Assembly: GCA_021740645.1 (NCBI GenBank)
Contig: JAIOZL010000004.1
Location: forward strand, 62,001 to 126,000
Direction: 5' to 3'
From: Bacteroidales bacterium
Lineage (GTDB): Bacteria; Bacteroidota; Bacteroidia; Bacteroidales; JAADJA01
DNA: 64,000 nucleotides
Part shown: piece by piece, positions 8,768 through 19,400 of the stretch
How the letters are laid out: every line of letters begins with the position of its first letter
How positions within the stretch are numbered: position 1 is the stretch's first letter
The notes under the pieces: model-generated
What the model saw: the letters and a program-made list of their open reading frames with translations, nothing else
Databases searched by the model: none
Told to the model about the DNA's origin: nothing
Made by a program: the position numbers and the translations under genes

Positions 8768-9469
8768 CTACATCATATTTTCATCCGCAAAACTATAATA
8801 TTTTTCCTCACCAATGATCAAATGATCGAGTACCGGGATATCCAGCATATCCCCTGCATTCTTCAGTTTTTTGGTCAGGGTAATATCCTGTGTTGAAGGG
8901 TTCACACTTCCCGATGGATGATTATGACAAAGGATAATGGAAGTCGCATTGTTTTCCAGGGCCATTTTAAATATTTTTTTGGGGTCGGCCACCGTGCCAG
9001 TCACCCCTCCCTCACTGATCTGGATATGTCGCAATACTTTATTCGCCCGGTTTAGCAATAAAATATAAAAAGCTTCAAAAGTGGAATCACCAATAATGCT
9101 TGCAAAATATTCGAATACATCCCGGCTACTGGTAATTTTTTTACGGTCGAGGGCTTCAGCTCCCCTTCTGCGCTTGCCTAATTCCAGTGCAGCAATAATG
9201 CTTATGGCCTTGGCTTCGCCAATACCTTTAAACTTTTTTAATTCTGCTACATTCAATTTTGAAAGTTCCAGGAGGTTATCATTGGAGCTTTTGAGTATCC
9301 TTTTTGATAGATCGACAGCGGACTCATTCCTTGAACCTGAACCGATTAAAATAGCAATGAGCTCGGCATCGCTTAGGCTCTGGCTCCCTTTTAAAAGCAT
9401 TTTTTCGCGCGGGCGGTCATCTTCGGCCCATTCCCTGATTGGAAAATACGGATTGGATATTTCTGCCAT
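8768..9469 (-). CDS. radC: RadC family JAB/MPN-domain protein
   Basis: The 233-residue product has the full RadC length. Residues about 1-100 contain a helix-hairpin-helix-like DNA-binding region (LKKFKGIGEAKA). The C-terminal half is a JAB/MPN metal-binding fold with ILCHNHPSGSVNPS followed by D, the H-x-H-x(n)-D zinc motif. The family was named for a supposed repair role that is not well supported; the metal site suggests a peptidase- or nuclease-like hydrolase. It starts after the rpsT terminator and runs into wecB 14 bp later. The start MAEISNPYFPIREW fits the family. Confidence 0.9.
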   Translation of the reverse strand: MAEISNPYFPIREWAEDDRPREKMLLKGSQSLSDAELIAILIGSGSRNESAVDLSKRILKSSNDNLLELSKLNVAELKKFKGIGEAKAISIIAALELGKRRRGAEALDRKKITSSRDVFEYFASIIGDSTFEAFYILLLNRANKVLRHIQISEGGVTGTVADPKKIFKMALENNATSIILCHNHPSGSVNPSTQDITLTKKLKNAGDMLDIPVLDHLIIGEEKYYSFADENMM

Positions 9470-9534
9470 TGGTTTTGTTTTTGAAGGATAAAAATACTAA
9501 AAAAACTTTTTTACAATTATCCTGAGTTTAATCC

Positions 9535-9568
9535 AATAAAAAAGGCCTCTATCTGGTGATAGAGACCT
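9535..9568 (-). terminator. Rho-independent terminator of rpsT
   Basis: On the minus strand AGGTCTCTATC pairs with GATAGAGGCCT around ACCA, then TTTTTT follows. It lies 27 bp after the rpsT stop, separating it from radC. Confidence 0.85.
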
Positions 9569-9595
9569 AAAATCCAAAAGCCATGAAAAATTTCT

Positions 9596-9847
9596 TTACA
9601 ACGTGCTTACCTGCTTTGCCATTTTGGATTTAAGGTTTGCAGCTTTATTTTTATGAATAATATTCTTCTTAACCAGTTTATCGATTAATGAGGCAAGTTT
9701 AGGAAATTTCTCTTCAGCCGCCTTTTTATCAGCCAGCGCCCTGAAATCCCTTAAGGCATTACGCATCGATTTTGCATAATATTTATTATGTTCTTTTCTT
9801 TTTTCTGTTTGCCTAATCCTTTTTAACGCGGATTTATGATTTGCCAT
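9596..9847 (-). CDS. rpsT: 30S ribosomal protein S20
   Basis: The 83-residue product begins MANHKSALKRIRQ, the canonical bS20 start, and is highly basic throughout. It binds 16S rRNA during assembly of the small subunit. The frame stays open for 14 codons further upstream, but that extension would begin inside the promoter region described at 9887-9917, so the start at 9847 is chosen. The gene has its own promoter and its own terminator, so it is monocistronic. Confidence 0.96.
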   Translation of the reverse strand: MANHKSALKRIRQTEKRKEHNKYYAKSMRNALRDFRALADKKAAEEKFPKLASLIDKLVKKNIIHKNKAANLKSKMAKQVSTL

Positions 9848-9886
9848 AACTTTAATATTTATAATCTTCAATAATTTTCGGGGGTG

Positions 9887-9917
9887 CAAAAATAACTATT
9901 TTTTTTATAGAACAAAA
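9887..9917 (-). promoter_or_regulatory. Bacteroidetes-type promoter of rpsT
   Basis: On the minus strand a TTTTG -33 box (9913-9917) is followed after 18 bp by a perfect -7 box TATTTTTG (9887-9894). Transcription should start near 9880, giving a leader of about 33 nt before the rpsT ATG. Confidence 0.65.
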
Positions 9918-10005
9918 TTATTGTAAAAATATTTATGTTTTGAGGCTAAAGTAAATGATTTTAATGCAAATTTGTTCAATAATTATTTAATGCAAACACG
10001 AAACA

Positions 10006-12975
10006 ATGAAAAAGTATGCCTACTATCTCTTTATCCTGATCACTTTAACTTATGGTTGTTCAGGGCCCGATATTAAATCAACCCAAACAGGTGCTGAAAA
10101 TGATCCAGCCAAATACGTTAATCCATTTATCGGCACCGACGGACACGGGCACACATATCCCGGGGCAACCATGCCTTTTGGGATGGTACAGCTAAGCCCT
10201 GATACCCGGCTTGAGGGCTGGGACGGTTGCTCGGGTTATCATTATTCGGATAGCATTGTGTATGGATTTAGCCATACAGCCCTTAGTGGTACAGGAGTCC
10301 CTGACTACAATGATGTGCTGTTTATGCCTGTAACAGGTGAAATAAAATTGAACAATGGAGCAGAAAATGCTGATGAAGGCTATGCCTCCCGGTTTGATCA
10401 TAAAAATGAAATAGCCACTGCAGGATATTATAAAACATTTTTAGACGATTATGGAGTTACAGTGGAACTAACAACCTCAAAAAGGGTTGGTTTTCATAAA
10501 TATACGTTTCCTAAAACCGAAACGGCAAGTATTATCGTTGATCTTAAGCATCGCGACAAAGTAATCGAATCCTATATTCATGTGGTAAGCGATACGGAGA
10601 TAGAAGGATTCCGTCGTTCGACTGCCTGGGCCAGCGATCAATATTTTTATTTTGTGGCAAGATTTTCCGAACCCTTTAAAAATTACGGTTTGGCGGAAAA
10701 TGATATCCTGGCGGATCAAAAAAGGGTGGAAGGAGAAAATACAAAAGCCTATTTTCAGTTTGATGTCAATAACCAGAACACGTTATATGTAAAAGTAGGT
10801 GTATCTGCAGTAAGCACTGAAGGAGCAAGGAAAAACCTTGAAGCCGAAATACCCCATTGGGACTTTGAACAGGTGAAAACCGAAGCCAGAGTGGCCTGGA
10901 ATTCAGAGTTAAATAAAATACAAGTCAAGGGTGGGACAGAAGAGCAAAAGATTACTTTCTACACGGCTTTATACCATGCATTCATTGTTCCAAATCTTTT
11001 CCAGGATGTGGATGGGAGCTACCGGGGCCGTGACTTGCAAGTGCATAAAACAAAGGATTTTGACTATTATACGGTTTTTTCTTTGTGGGATACATTTAGA
11101 GGAGAACATCCACTCTTTACACTAACCCAACAAAAAAGAACGATTGATTTTATCAATACGATGATCAAACAATATGAGGAAGGTGGCCGGTTGCCTGTTT
11201 GGGAGCTTGCGGCAAATGAAACCGAATGTATGATCGGCTATCATTCTATTCCGGTTATTGTGGATGCTTATATGAAAGGAATCAGAGGATTTGACATAGA
11301 AAAGGCTTTTGAGGCCATGAAACATAGTGCTGAACTGGATCATTTTGGATTAAAGTATTATAAAGAAAAGGGATACATTCCGGCACATGAAGAATCGGAA
11401 TCAGTTTCAAAAACCCTCGAATATGCCTATGACGATTGGTGTATTGCTATAATGGCTAAGGAATTGGGCAAATCCGAAGACTACGAAAAATACATTAAAA
11501 GAGCACAATCCTATAAAAATTTGTTTGACCCATCAACCGGGTTCATGCGTGCAAAAATGAACGGCAGTTGGTTTGCTCCTTTTGACCCTAAAGAAGTAAA
11601 CTTCAATTATACTGAAGCAAATTCATGGCAGTACAGCTTTTTTGTCCCACAGGATATTTCAGGATTGATTGAATTATTGGGAAGTGAAGAAATTTTGATC
11701 GACAGGTTGGACCAGCTTTTTACCGAAAGCTCAGCCACCACTGGCCGGCAACAGTCTGATATTACCGGATTAATCGGGCAATATGCGCATGGAAATGAAC
11801 CGAGCCATCACATGGCTTATCTTTATAATTATGTTGGCCAGGCATGGAAAACACAGAAATATGTCAGGAAGATAATGGATGAATTATATTCCCATCAACC
11901 CGATGGCCTTTGCGGAAACGAGGATTGTGGCCAGATGTCAGCCTGGTATGTATTAAGTGCCATGGGATTTTATTCAGTTACCCCGGGAGATGGGAACTAT
12001 ATTTTTGGCAGCCCAATGTTTGAAGAGGTTACTTTAAATCTTGAGAATGGAAATTCTTTTACTCTTATTGCCCATAATAATTCAACTGAAAACAAATATA
12101 TACAATCAGTAAAATTGAATGGTAAGGAATATACTAAGTCCTATTTGTCTCATCAAGATATTATGCATGGTGGGGAGCTGATTTTCGAAATGGGGCCTGA
12201 GCCCAATAAAGATTGGGGTTCAGCTATTGAAGACAGGCCATCAAGTGCTATTACAGATCATATAATTACACCGGTTCCTTTTGTCGACAAAGGGGAAAGA
12301 ACTTTTATTGAAACCACTGAAGTAGCCCTTGGAAGCACGTTAAAAAATGGTGAAGTATTTTTTACCCTCGACGGAAGTGTCCCGGATATAAATTCTCCAA
12401 AGTATTCTCAACCCTTCATACTAGATAAATCCGTTACCTTGAAAGCCATTGCCTACAATAAAGATATGCCTGCAAGTGAAGTATTAACAGCTGAATTTCA
12501 TAAAATACCAGTTGGAAGAACCATTACCCTAAATACTGCTTATGCCAACCAATATTCAGGTGGAGGGGATTTATGCCTGATCGATTTTATTAGGGGCCCC
12601 TTAAACTTCAGAACGGGCGCCTGGCAGGGGTACCAGGGAGTGGATATAAATGCTGTTGTTGATCTTGGTAATATTAAACTGATCAACAAACTGGAAATGG
12701 GATTTTTACAAGACGTGGGCGCATGGATTTTTATGCCATTGGAAGTACAGTTTTATGTATCGAACAATGGTAAAGATTTCCAGTCGATTGGAATAGTAAA
12801 AAATGATGTTTCTGAGCGAATGTTAGGAGTGAATATTAAAAATTTCACTTTAAATTTTTCGACAAAAGCAAGGTACATAAAAGTTGTTGCGATAAACCGG
12901 GAAACCTGTCCTGACTGGCATGTGGGCGAGGGAAATCCATCCTGGATATTTGCAGACGAAATTGTAATTGAATAA
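10006..12975 (+). CDS. GH92 alpha-mannosidase lipoprotein with C-terminal accessory domains
   Basis: The 989-residue product begins with a signal peptide and lipobox (TLTYGC, Cys18). Residues about 35-750 are a glycoside hydrolase family 92 catalytic region: NPFIGTDGHGHTYPG, MPFGMVQLSPDT, SLWDTFRGEHPL, GNEPSHHMAYLYN and CGQMSAWYVLSAMGFY are hallmark stretches of these calcium-dependent exo-alpha-mannosidases. About 765-835 resemble the beta-strand domain at the end of chitobiases (FTLDGSVPD, LKAIAYN). The last ~130 residues look like an F5/8-type discoidin carbohydrate-binding domain. It probably trims mannose from N-glycans or similar glycans at the cell surface. No SusCD pair adjoins, so it is not in a classical polysaccharide utilisation locus. 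A GT-C gene follows 10 bp later. Confidence 0.92.
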   Translation: MKKYAYYLFILITLTYGCSGPDIKSTQTGAENDPAKYVNPFIGTDGHGHTYPGATMPFGMVQLSPDTRLEGWDGCSGYHYSDSIVYGFSHTALSGTGVPDYNDVLFMPVTGEIKLNNGAENADEGYASRFDHKNEIATAGYYKTFLDDYGVTVELTTSKRVGFHKYTFPKTETASIIVDLKHRDKVIESYIHVVSDTEIEGFRRSTAWASDQYFYFVARFSEPFKNYGLAENDILADQKRVEGENTKAYFQFDVNNQNTLYVKVGVSAVSTEGARKNLEAEIPHWDFEQVKTEARVAWNSELNKIQVKGGTEEQKITFYTALYHAFIVPNLFQDVDGSYRGRDLQVHKTKDFDYYTVFSLWDTFRGEHPLFTLTQQKRTIDFINTMIKQYEEGGRLPVWELAANETECMIGYHSIPVIVDAYMKGIRGFDIEKAFEAMKHSAELDHFGLKYYKEKGYIPAHEESESVSKTLEYAYDDWCIAIMAKELGKSEDYEKYIKRAQSYKNLFDPSTGFMRAKMNGSWFAPFDPKEVNFNYTEANSWQYSFFVPQDISGLIELLGSEEILIDRLDQLFTESSATTGRQQSDITGLIGQYAHGNEPSHHMAYLYNYVGQAWKTQKYVRKIMDELYSHQPDGLCGNEDCGQMSAWYVLSAMGFYSVTPGDGNYIFGSPMFEEVTLNLENGNSFTLIAHNNSTENKYIQSVKLNGKEYTKSYLSHQDIMHGGELIFEMGPEPNKDWGSAIEDRPSSAITDHIITPVPFVDKGERTFIETTEVALGSTLKNGEVFFTLDGSVPDINSPKYSQPFILDKSVTLKAIAYNKDMPASEVLTAEFHKIPVGRTITLNTAYANQYSGGGDLCLIDFIRGPLNFRTGAWQGYQGVDINAVVDLGNIKLINKLEMGFLQDVGAWIFMPLEVQFYVSNNGKDFQSIGIVKNDVSERMLGVNIKNFTLNFSTKARYIKVVAINRETCPDWHVGEGNPSWIFADEIVIE

Positions 12976-12984
12976 GTTATCCTT

Positions 12985-14439
12985 ATGCGATCAAACCAAT
13001 TTCCATTCTGGATTCTTACAATTACCGTTTTCTGTGCACTTACACTTCCTTTGATGGTGCAGGAAGGGATGTTTACGGATGGGGTTCTATACTCCGCTGT
13101 AGCGCACAACCTGGCTAATGGGATCGGTAGTTTTTGGTTTCCAAAGTTTGATTCTCTGGGATTTGCAGGATTAGAAAATTTTCATGAACACCCACCGCTA
13201 TATTTTAGCATACAAGCTACTTTTTTCAGATTTTTAGGAAGTGGTTTTTTTGTGGAAAAATTACATTCGTTGCTGGCTGCAATTCTAACTGCCTTGCTTA
13301 TCGCGCAGGTTTGGAAAAAGATTAATGAAGATCGTGAGGATTTCAGAAAACTATTATGGCTTCCCATAATGTATTGGATCATTATCCCCATTGCTTTTTA
13401 TTCCGTACAAAATAACCTGATTGAAGGAACGATGAGTATTTTTATGATGGCCTCGCTGTTGTTTTTTTTAAAAGCCACCAGCAAAAATTCACATCAATAC
13501 TTTTATCTCCTGATTTCAGGCTTTTTTATATTTTTAGCTTCATTCACCAAAGGCCTCCCTGGGCTTTTCCCCCTTGCTATACCAGGCTTTTACTGGCTCA
13601 TTAAAAGGAAGATCAATTTAAAAAAAGCTGTCATCTATACCCTATTGATGTTTACTGTCCCCCTCGTGATTTATGGGATTATTTTTCTTTTCAGCCCCGA
13701 AGGTAAAGAAAGCCTTACTATATATATCAATAGCCGCCTGCTGGGCCGAATATCGAACCGGCCAACAGTAACCTACAGAGGGTACATCATGGAATGGCTT
13801 TTTTACAATATGTTGCCTCTTCTTGGAATTTCAGCAATAATATTACTTATCGAAAGATTCAAATCCTTTAGAAAAATATTTAACCCGGATTTCGGAAAAG
13901 ATATATTGTTTTTTATTGCAATTGGCTTATCAGGAGTTATGCCTTTAATGTTAACCATGGTTCAAAAATCATTTTATTTTGTTCATGCATTGCCCTTTTT
14001 TGCTATAGGATTTAGTCTTCTTGTGGCCCCGGTCTTATCCAAATGGATCAATCGGGATATCAAGCTTAAGGTGATTCACATTTTAAATACTATTTTTATA
14101 ATTGGACTAATTACCACCCTTACTTATACAGCTGTACATATTGGGAAAAGAGGGAGAGACCGTGAACTTCTTTATGATGTTCATTTACTTGCCGGATATA
14201 TTCCCGAAGGCAGTATCGTAAGGATTGATAAAAAAATGCACGAAAACTGGGCAGCTCATTCCTATTTTTCCAGGTATTATTTTATCAGCCTTAATCCGAG
14301 ATCAGTCCAGCATCAATATCTTCTGCTGGACAAAGGCTTATCTTCAGTAAAATATCCATCTTATCGGAAAATGGATATAGCCTTAAAAACATATAACTTG
14401 TTTGAACTTTCAGAACACAATGACCAATCCAATGAATAA
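12985..14439 (+). CDS. GT-C (ArnT/PMT-like) membrane glycosyltransferase
   Basis: The 484-residue product has about ten hydrophobic segments. An acidic pair-like site follows the first membrane helix (GMFTDGVLYSAVAHNL), and EHPPLYF comes at about residue 68, a pattern typical of GT39/GT83 enzymes that use polyprenyl-phosphate sugars. It would transfer a sugar to lipid or protein on the periplasmic face. The end is a short soluble region from about residue 385. It follows the GH92 gene by 10 bp and overlaps cutC by 8 bp, suggesting one transcript. The acceptor and sugar cannot be read from the sequence. Confidence 0.75.
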   Translation: MRSNQFPFWILTITVFCALTLPLMVQEGMFTDGVLYSAVAHNLANGIGSFWFPKFDSLGFAGLENFHEHPPLYFSIQATFFRFLGSGFFVEKLHSLLAAILTALLIAQVWKKINEDREDFRKLLWLPIMYWIIIPIAFYSVQNNLIEGTMSIFMMASLLFFLKATSKNSHQYFYLLISGFFIFLASFTKGLPGLFPLAIPGFYWLIKRKINLKKAVIYTLLMFTVPLVIYGIIFLFSPEGKESLTIYINSRLLGRISNRPTVTYRGYIMEWLFYNMLPLLGISAIILLIERFKSFRKIFNPDFGKDILFFIAIGLSGVMPLMLTMVQKSFYFVHALPFFAIGFSLLVAPVLSKWINRDIKLKVIHILNTIFIIGLITTLTYTAVHIGKRGRDRELLYDVHLLAGYIPEGSIVRIDKKMHENWAAHSYFSRYYFISLNPRSVQHQYLLLDKGLSSVKYPSYRKMDIALKTYNLFELSEHNDQSNE

Positions 14440-15178
14440 ATATTCGCTTGAAGTTTGCGCCCCAAATATTCAATCAGCAATTGCCGCACAAAAAGGTGGG
14501 GCCATACGCATAGAACTTTGTGATAACCTCTATGAGGGTGGAACAACTCCCAGCTACGCCACGATTAAACAGGCAAGGAAAGAATTAAGTATTAAAATCA
14601 ATGTGATGATCCGCCCCCGTGGTGGAGATTTCCTTTATGATAAGGCAGAGTTTGAGATAATGAAAGAAGATATACGTGTGTGTAAGGATTTGGGGGCTGA
14701 TGGGTTGGTTTTCGGAATTTTGCTGGCTGATGGAAACGTGGATACCAAAAGAATTTTGGAACTGGTAAAGTTAGCAAACCCTCTGCCAGTAACTTTTCAT
14801 CGGGCATTTGATCTTACACCCGACCCATTCTGTGCCCTGGAGGATTTAATCTCATGTGAGGTAAACCGAATTCTGACTTCCGGTCAGAAAAATACCGTTA
14901 CTGAAGGAATTAAGGTTGTCAGGATGTTAGTAAAAAAAGCCGGTAACCGAATATCCATAATGCCCGGAAGTGGCATTAATGTAAATAATATTGCCAGCAT
15001 CAGGGATAAGTCAGGGGCCAGGGAATTTCACCTAACAGGAAGAAAAAAAGAGCAAAGTAAAATGATCTACAGGAAAGAGGGTATTTATATGGGCGGGATA
15101 AAAGAGATTCCAGAGTATGAGATTGGTGTAACAGATCAGGAAATTATAAGGAGGATAATTTCGATTCTTAATAATTAG
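14432..15178 (+). CDS. cutC: CutC family TIM-barrel protein
   Basis: The 248-residue product begins MNKYSLEVCAPN and contains AAQKGGAIRIELCDNL, DGLVFGIL, TFHRAFDLT, RILTSGQ and MPGSGIN, the conserved barrel-end motifs of CutC (PF03932). The family was linked to copper homeostasis, but its biochemical function is unsettled. Three starts are possible: TTG at 14402 and ATG at 14420 and 14432. The last gives the usual family length and an 8-bp overlap with the upstream glycosyltransferase. No copper genes adjoin. Confidence 0.88.
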   Translation: MNKYSLEVCAPNIQSAIAAQKGGAIRIELCDNLYEGGTTPSYATIKQARKELSIKINVMIRPRGGDFLYDKAEFEIMKEDIRVCKDLGADGLVFGILLADGNVDTKRILELVKLANPLPVTFHRAFDLTPDPFCALEDLISCEVNRILTSGQKNTVTEGIKVVRMLVKKAGNRISIMPGSGINVNNIASIRDKSGAREFHLTGRKKEQSKMIYRKEGIYMGGIKEIPEYEIGVTDQEIIRRIISILNN

Positions 15179-15192
15179 AAATTAACAATCAT

Positions 15193-15225
15193 AAAAAAAC
15201 CCTGGAAAACTAATTCTCCAGGGTT
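15193..15225 (-). terminator. Terminator of the frameshifted gene
   Basis: AACCCTGGA and TCCAGGGTT form a perfect 9-bp stem. On the minus strand the stem is followed by TTTTTTT, so it terminates transcripts coming from 15246; it may also slow the cutC transcript from the other side. Confidence 0.8.
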
Positions 15226-15245
15226 AGATTAATTCGATCTCCGCA

Positions 15246-16251
15246 CTATATAGTAGGATATTTTTTAAATATCTGCTCTGCATTCATAAGAATATCTACA
15301 TATTGTGCACGCTGATAAGCAAAGGGGTCATCAATATTGTTTTTCGACATTTTCCCTCTGAAGTCACTTAATGATTTATATTTTTTCGATTCCATCCATC
15401 GATCAACATCCTGCAGAATGGAAGCAATTTGTTCGATTTTATTTTTGTACAAGGTACTTACAACCTGCACTACATCTGCACCGGCCAGTAATGACATCCT
15501 CACCGGTAAATATTCCACGGCTGCTGCATACATTGGCTTTAATGTTTCCGTAAAGCAAACCAGCAATCCTTAAAGGAAAACGATTTTCGTCATGATGACT
15601 AAGGTTATAAGGGAAACGCAATTTTTCATCATCAATGTCAATTTCAGGTTGGAATAATTTGTTAAACAAAACAAATGCATCCACCCCTTTTTTATCCATT
15701 TCATTAATTACATAAAGCACATTGGTATAATAAGGGCTAAGTTTAACAGCAACAGGAATTTTAATTGCTTTTTTTACCGCTTCAATAACATCCAGTTGTT
15801 CACTCACAATGGCCTTACCCATGATCTCAAAATCAGAAGGCAGGTGATAAAGATTAAGCTCAATACCTGCAACTCCAATTTTTTCAATTTCCTGTGCATA
15901 TTCCACCCAGGTTTCCTGGTTAACAGCATTAAGGCTTCCAAAAACCGGAATGCTAACAGCATTCTTTGCTTTCGCCAGATTATGAAGATATTCTTCCGGC
16001 CCTGCATGTTCGATATCAGGGAATAAAGAGGTCATTTCAGCATTTCTCTCTGCAAACTCCTCTATATTTTCCATCATCTGCAAATTTTCAAGCTGTATTT
16101 GTTCTTCAAAAAGTGAGCGGTATACGATTGCACCGGCACCTGCTTGTTCCATTCGTTTTAAATTCTCGGTTTTTTCAACAAGGTTGCAAGCGCCAACAAT
16201 GATAGGGTTTCTTAATTTGATACCCATATAATTTGTAGTAAGATCAGCCAT
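15246..16251 (-). pseudogene. Dihydroorotate dehydrogenase-like protein, frameshifted
   Basis: Two overlapping minus-strand frames together cover one FMN barrel protein of about 335 residues. The upstream frame (from MADLTTNYMG at 16251) runs well to LRIAGLLYGNIKANV and FTGEDV. The match then continues in another frame with LLAGADVVQVV, SDFRGKMS and FAYQRAQYVD down to 15246. The change occurs near 15487-15493, where GEDV is followed by ATTACTGGCC. Relatives have about eight more bases here (xKML before LAG), so an 8-nt loss, perhaps between two TTA triplets, fits. The family is the PyrD homolog often found beside pyruvate:ferredoxin oxidoreductase, as here (nifJ diverges 228 bp away); its role is uncertain. 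A sequencing or assembly error is the main alternative to a true pseudogene. Confidence 0.8.
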
Positions 16252-16479
16252 CTTGGTAATATTTTTAAATCAGTTAAAATTGTTTCTATTTGATAAAAAT
16301 GTTGTGAGCAAATGTATAAAATTTTTCACTTAACTATCCTGCCCCAATACTTATCTAAATACTTTCTAAATAACTTACATTCATATTCAAAACACATTAA
16401 TTTATTAATTTCGCCACCGTCAGAAATTAGACATTTTTTATTATTGATTTTGAAATTAAGATTCTAAAATATAATCGTT

Positions 16480-19400
16480 ATGGCTAAAGAAAAAAAATTT
16501 ATCACATGTGAAGGGAACTACGCCACTTCTCACATAGCATATATGTTTAGTGAAGTTGCATGTATCTATCCTATTACTCCCTCCTCTGATATGGCCGAAT
16601 ATGTCGACCAATGGGCCGCACACGGCCGTAAAAATATATTTGGTGAGGTTGTTGATGTACGTGAAATGCAATCTGAAGCAGGCGCTGCTGGTGCTGTTCA
16701 CGGAAGTTTGCAGGCTGGTGCATTAACCAGTACCTACACCGCTTCTCAGGGATTATTATTAATGATCCCTAACATGTATAAAATTTCTGGTGAACTTCTT
16801 CCAGGGGTTTTCCATGTGAGTGCACGTAGTCTTGCCGCACAGGCACTTTCAATTTTTGGTGATCACAGTGATGTAATGAGTACGCGTCAAACCGGATTTG
16901 GAATGCTGGCCACGGGTAGTGTTCAGGAGATCATGGACCTGGCCGGTATAGCGCACCTTACTGCCATTAAAACCCGCGTACCCTTCCTCCACTTTTTTGA
17001 TGGATTCCGGACCTCTCATGAGATTCAAAAGGTGGAAGTAATGCAGATGGAAGAATTGGCAAAACTGGTGGACCATAAAGCACTTCAAAGGTTCAGGGAT
17101 AATGCTTTAAATCCTGAAACTCCTGTTACAAGAGGAACAGCTCAAAATCCTGACATCTATTTCCAGGCCCGCGAAGCAGGAACAGTGTTTTATGACAACA
17201 TCCCAGATGTGGTAGATTCCTATATGAGGGAGATTGAAAAAATCACCGGCCGTGAATACCATCCATTCGATTACTATGGTGCCAGTGATGCAGAACATAT
17301 TATTGTGGCTATGGGATCAGTCACCAGCACCATTAAAGAGCTGATCGACTACCTGGTGGGGAAAGGCGAAAAAGTTGGATTAATAGCAGTCCATCTGTAC
17401 AGGCCATTTTCTGAAAAATACTTTATGAAAGTATTCCCTAAATCGGTTAAGAAAATAGCTGTTCTTGATCGCACTAAAGAAATAGGTGCCAATGGCGAAC
17501 CATTATACCTCGATATCAGGGATCTATTTTATGGCAAGCCGAATGCCCCGGTAATCGTAGGTGGCCGTTATGGTTTGAGCTCAAAGGATACGACTCCTGC
17601 CCATATTCTGGCGGTTTTTGAAAATCTGAAAGAAGCAGAACCAAAAAACAAGTTCACGATCAGTATTGTGGATGATGTCAGGAATACTTCATTGCCTTTG
17701 TTACCAGAAATAAGCATTTCTCCCAAAGGAACCTATGAAGCAAAATTCTTTGGTTTGGGAGCTGACGGGACTGTCGGAGCCAATAAAAACTCAATTAAAA
17801 TTATTGGAGATTCAACCGACAAATATGCACAGGGATATTTTGCGTATGATTCGAAAAAATCAGGTGGTATAACCGTGTCTCACCTTCGTTTTGGCGATGT
17901 CCCTGTAAGGGCAACTTACCTGGTGAGCAACCCCGACTTTGTAGCATGCCATGTGCCTTCATACCTTTCAAAGTATGATGTTTTAAAAGGTTTGAAAAAA
18001 GGCGGGACATTCTTACTAAACAGTATTTGGGATGAGGAAGAAACTAAAAAGAATCTACCTGATCACATTAAAAAATACCTTGCTGACAATAACATAAGTT
18101 TTTATATCATCAATGCTACAAAGATTGCAACTAAAATTGGCCTTGGTTCCCGAACCAATACCATCATGCAGTCTGCATTTTTCAAAGTAGCTGACGTAAT
18201 CCCTTATGAAAAAGCTGTAGATGAAATGAAAGCAGCTATTGTAAAATCCTATGGTAAAAAAGGGGAAATGATCGTGAATATGAATAATGCCGCTGTCGAT
18301 AGAGGTGGTGATGTGGAAAAAATTGAAGTTCCAAAAGAATGGGCCAACATTAAATTAAAAGTGCAGAAGGATGACAGGGTTCTTTCTGATTTTATTAAAA
18401 ATGTTTTTGATCCTATAAACAAACTTAAAGGGGATAGCCTACCTGTAAGTGCTTTTTCAGGTAGAGAAGACGGAACTTTTCCATCGGGTACTACAGCTTA
18501 TGAAAAACGTGGAATTGCCGTAAAAGTCCCAGAATGGAAAGCTGAAAACTGTATTCAATGTAATCAATGCTCTTATGTGTGCCCTCACGGATGTATCCGT
18601 CCGTTCCTTTTAGACAAAAACGAAATTAAAGGATTAGCAAAGGATGCGGTAACCCTGGAAGGAAAACCAAAAATGTTTGCCGATTATCAGTTTAGAATTC
18701 AGTTAAGTCCGCTCGATTGTACTGGTTGTGGCAATTGTGTAGAGGTTTGTCCTTCTAAAGATAAAGCATTGGTTCTTCAACCTCTTGCTACTCAAATGAA
18801 AGAAGCTGATAACTGGAATTATATGGATAATAATGTGACATATAAAGATGACATTGTAGAAAAAGACAAATCCGTTAAGAACAGCCAGTTTGCTCAACCT
18901 TTGTTTGAGTTTTCGGGAGCATGCGCGGGATGCGGTGAAACAGCTTATGTTAAACTGGTAACCCAATTATTTGGCGAACGCATGATGATTGCTAATGCCA
19001 CAGGTTGTTCTTCCATTTATGGTGGATCTGCTCCTTCAACTCCCTACTGCCCTAGCAAAAAAACTGGACGTGGACCGGCCTGGGCAAACTCTTTATTTGA
19101 AGATAATGCAGAGTTTGGATTTGGTATGGCTACTGCAATCAATAAGATGAGGAAAAGGATAGAAGAAAAAATTAAAAATGCCAATGGCAATTTCTCCGAT
19201 TCCACTAAGCAATTGTTCAATGAATGGCTAGATTCTAAAGAGGATGGCAATAAGTCGGATGAAGTATCCCGAAAGCTTATCCCCGCTCTTAAGAAAGAAA
19301 AAGATCCGCTGGCAAAAGAACTATTAAACCTCAAGCAATATTTCAGTAAAAAATCGGTATGGATATTTGGAGGTGATGGTTGGGCTTATGATATTGGATA

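Noticed and set aside
9848..9889. N-terminal extension of ribosomal protein S20
   Set aside because: The canonical MANHKSALKR start is at 9847, and the extension would begin inside the -7 box region.
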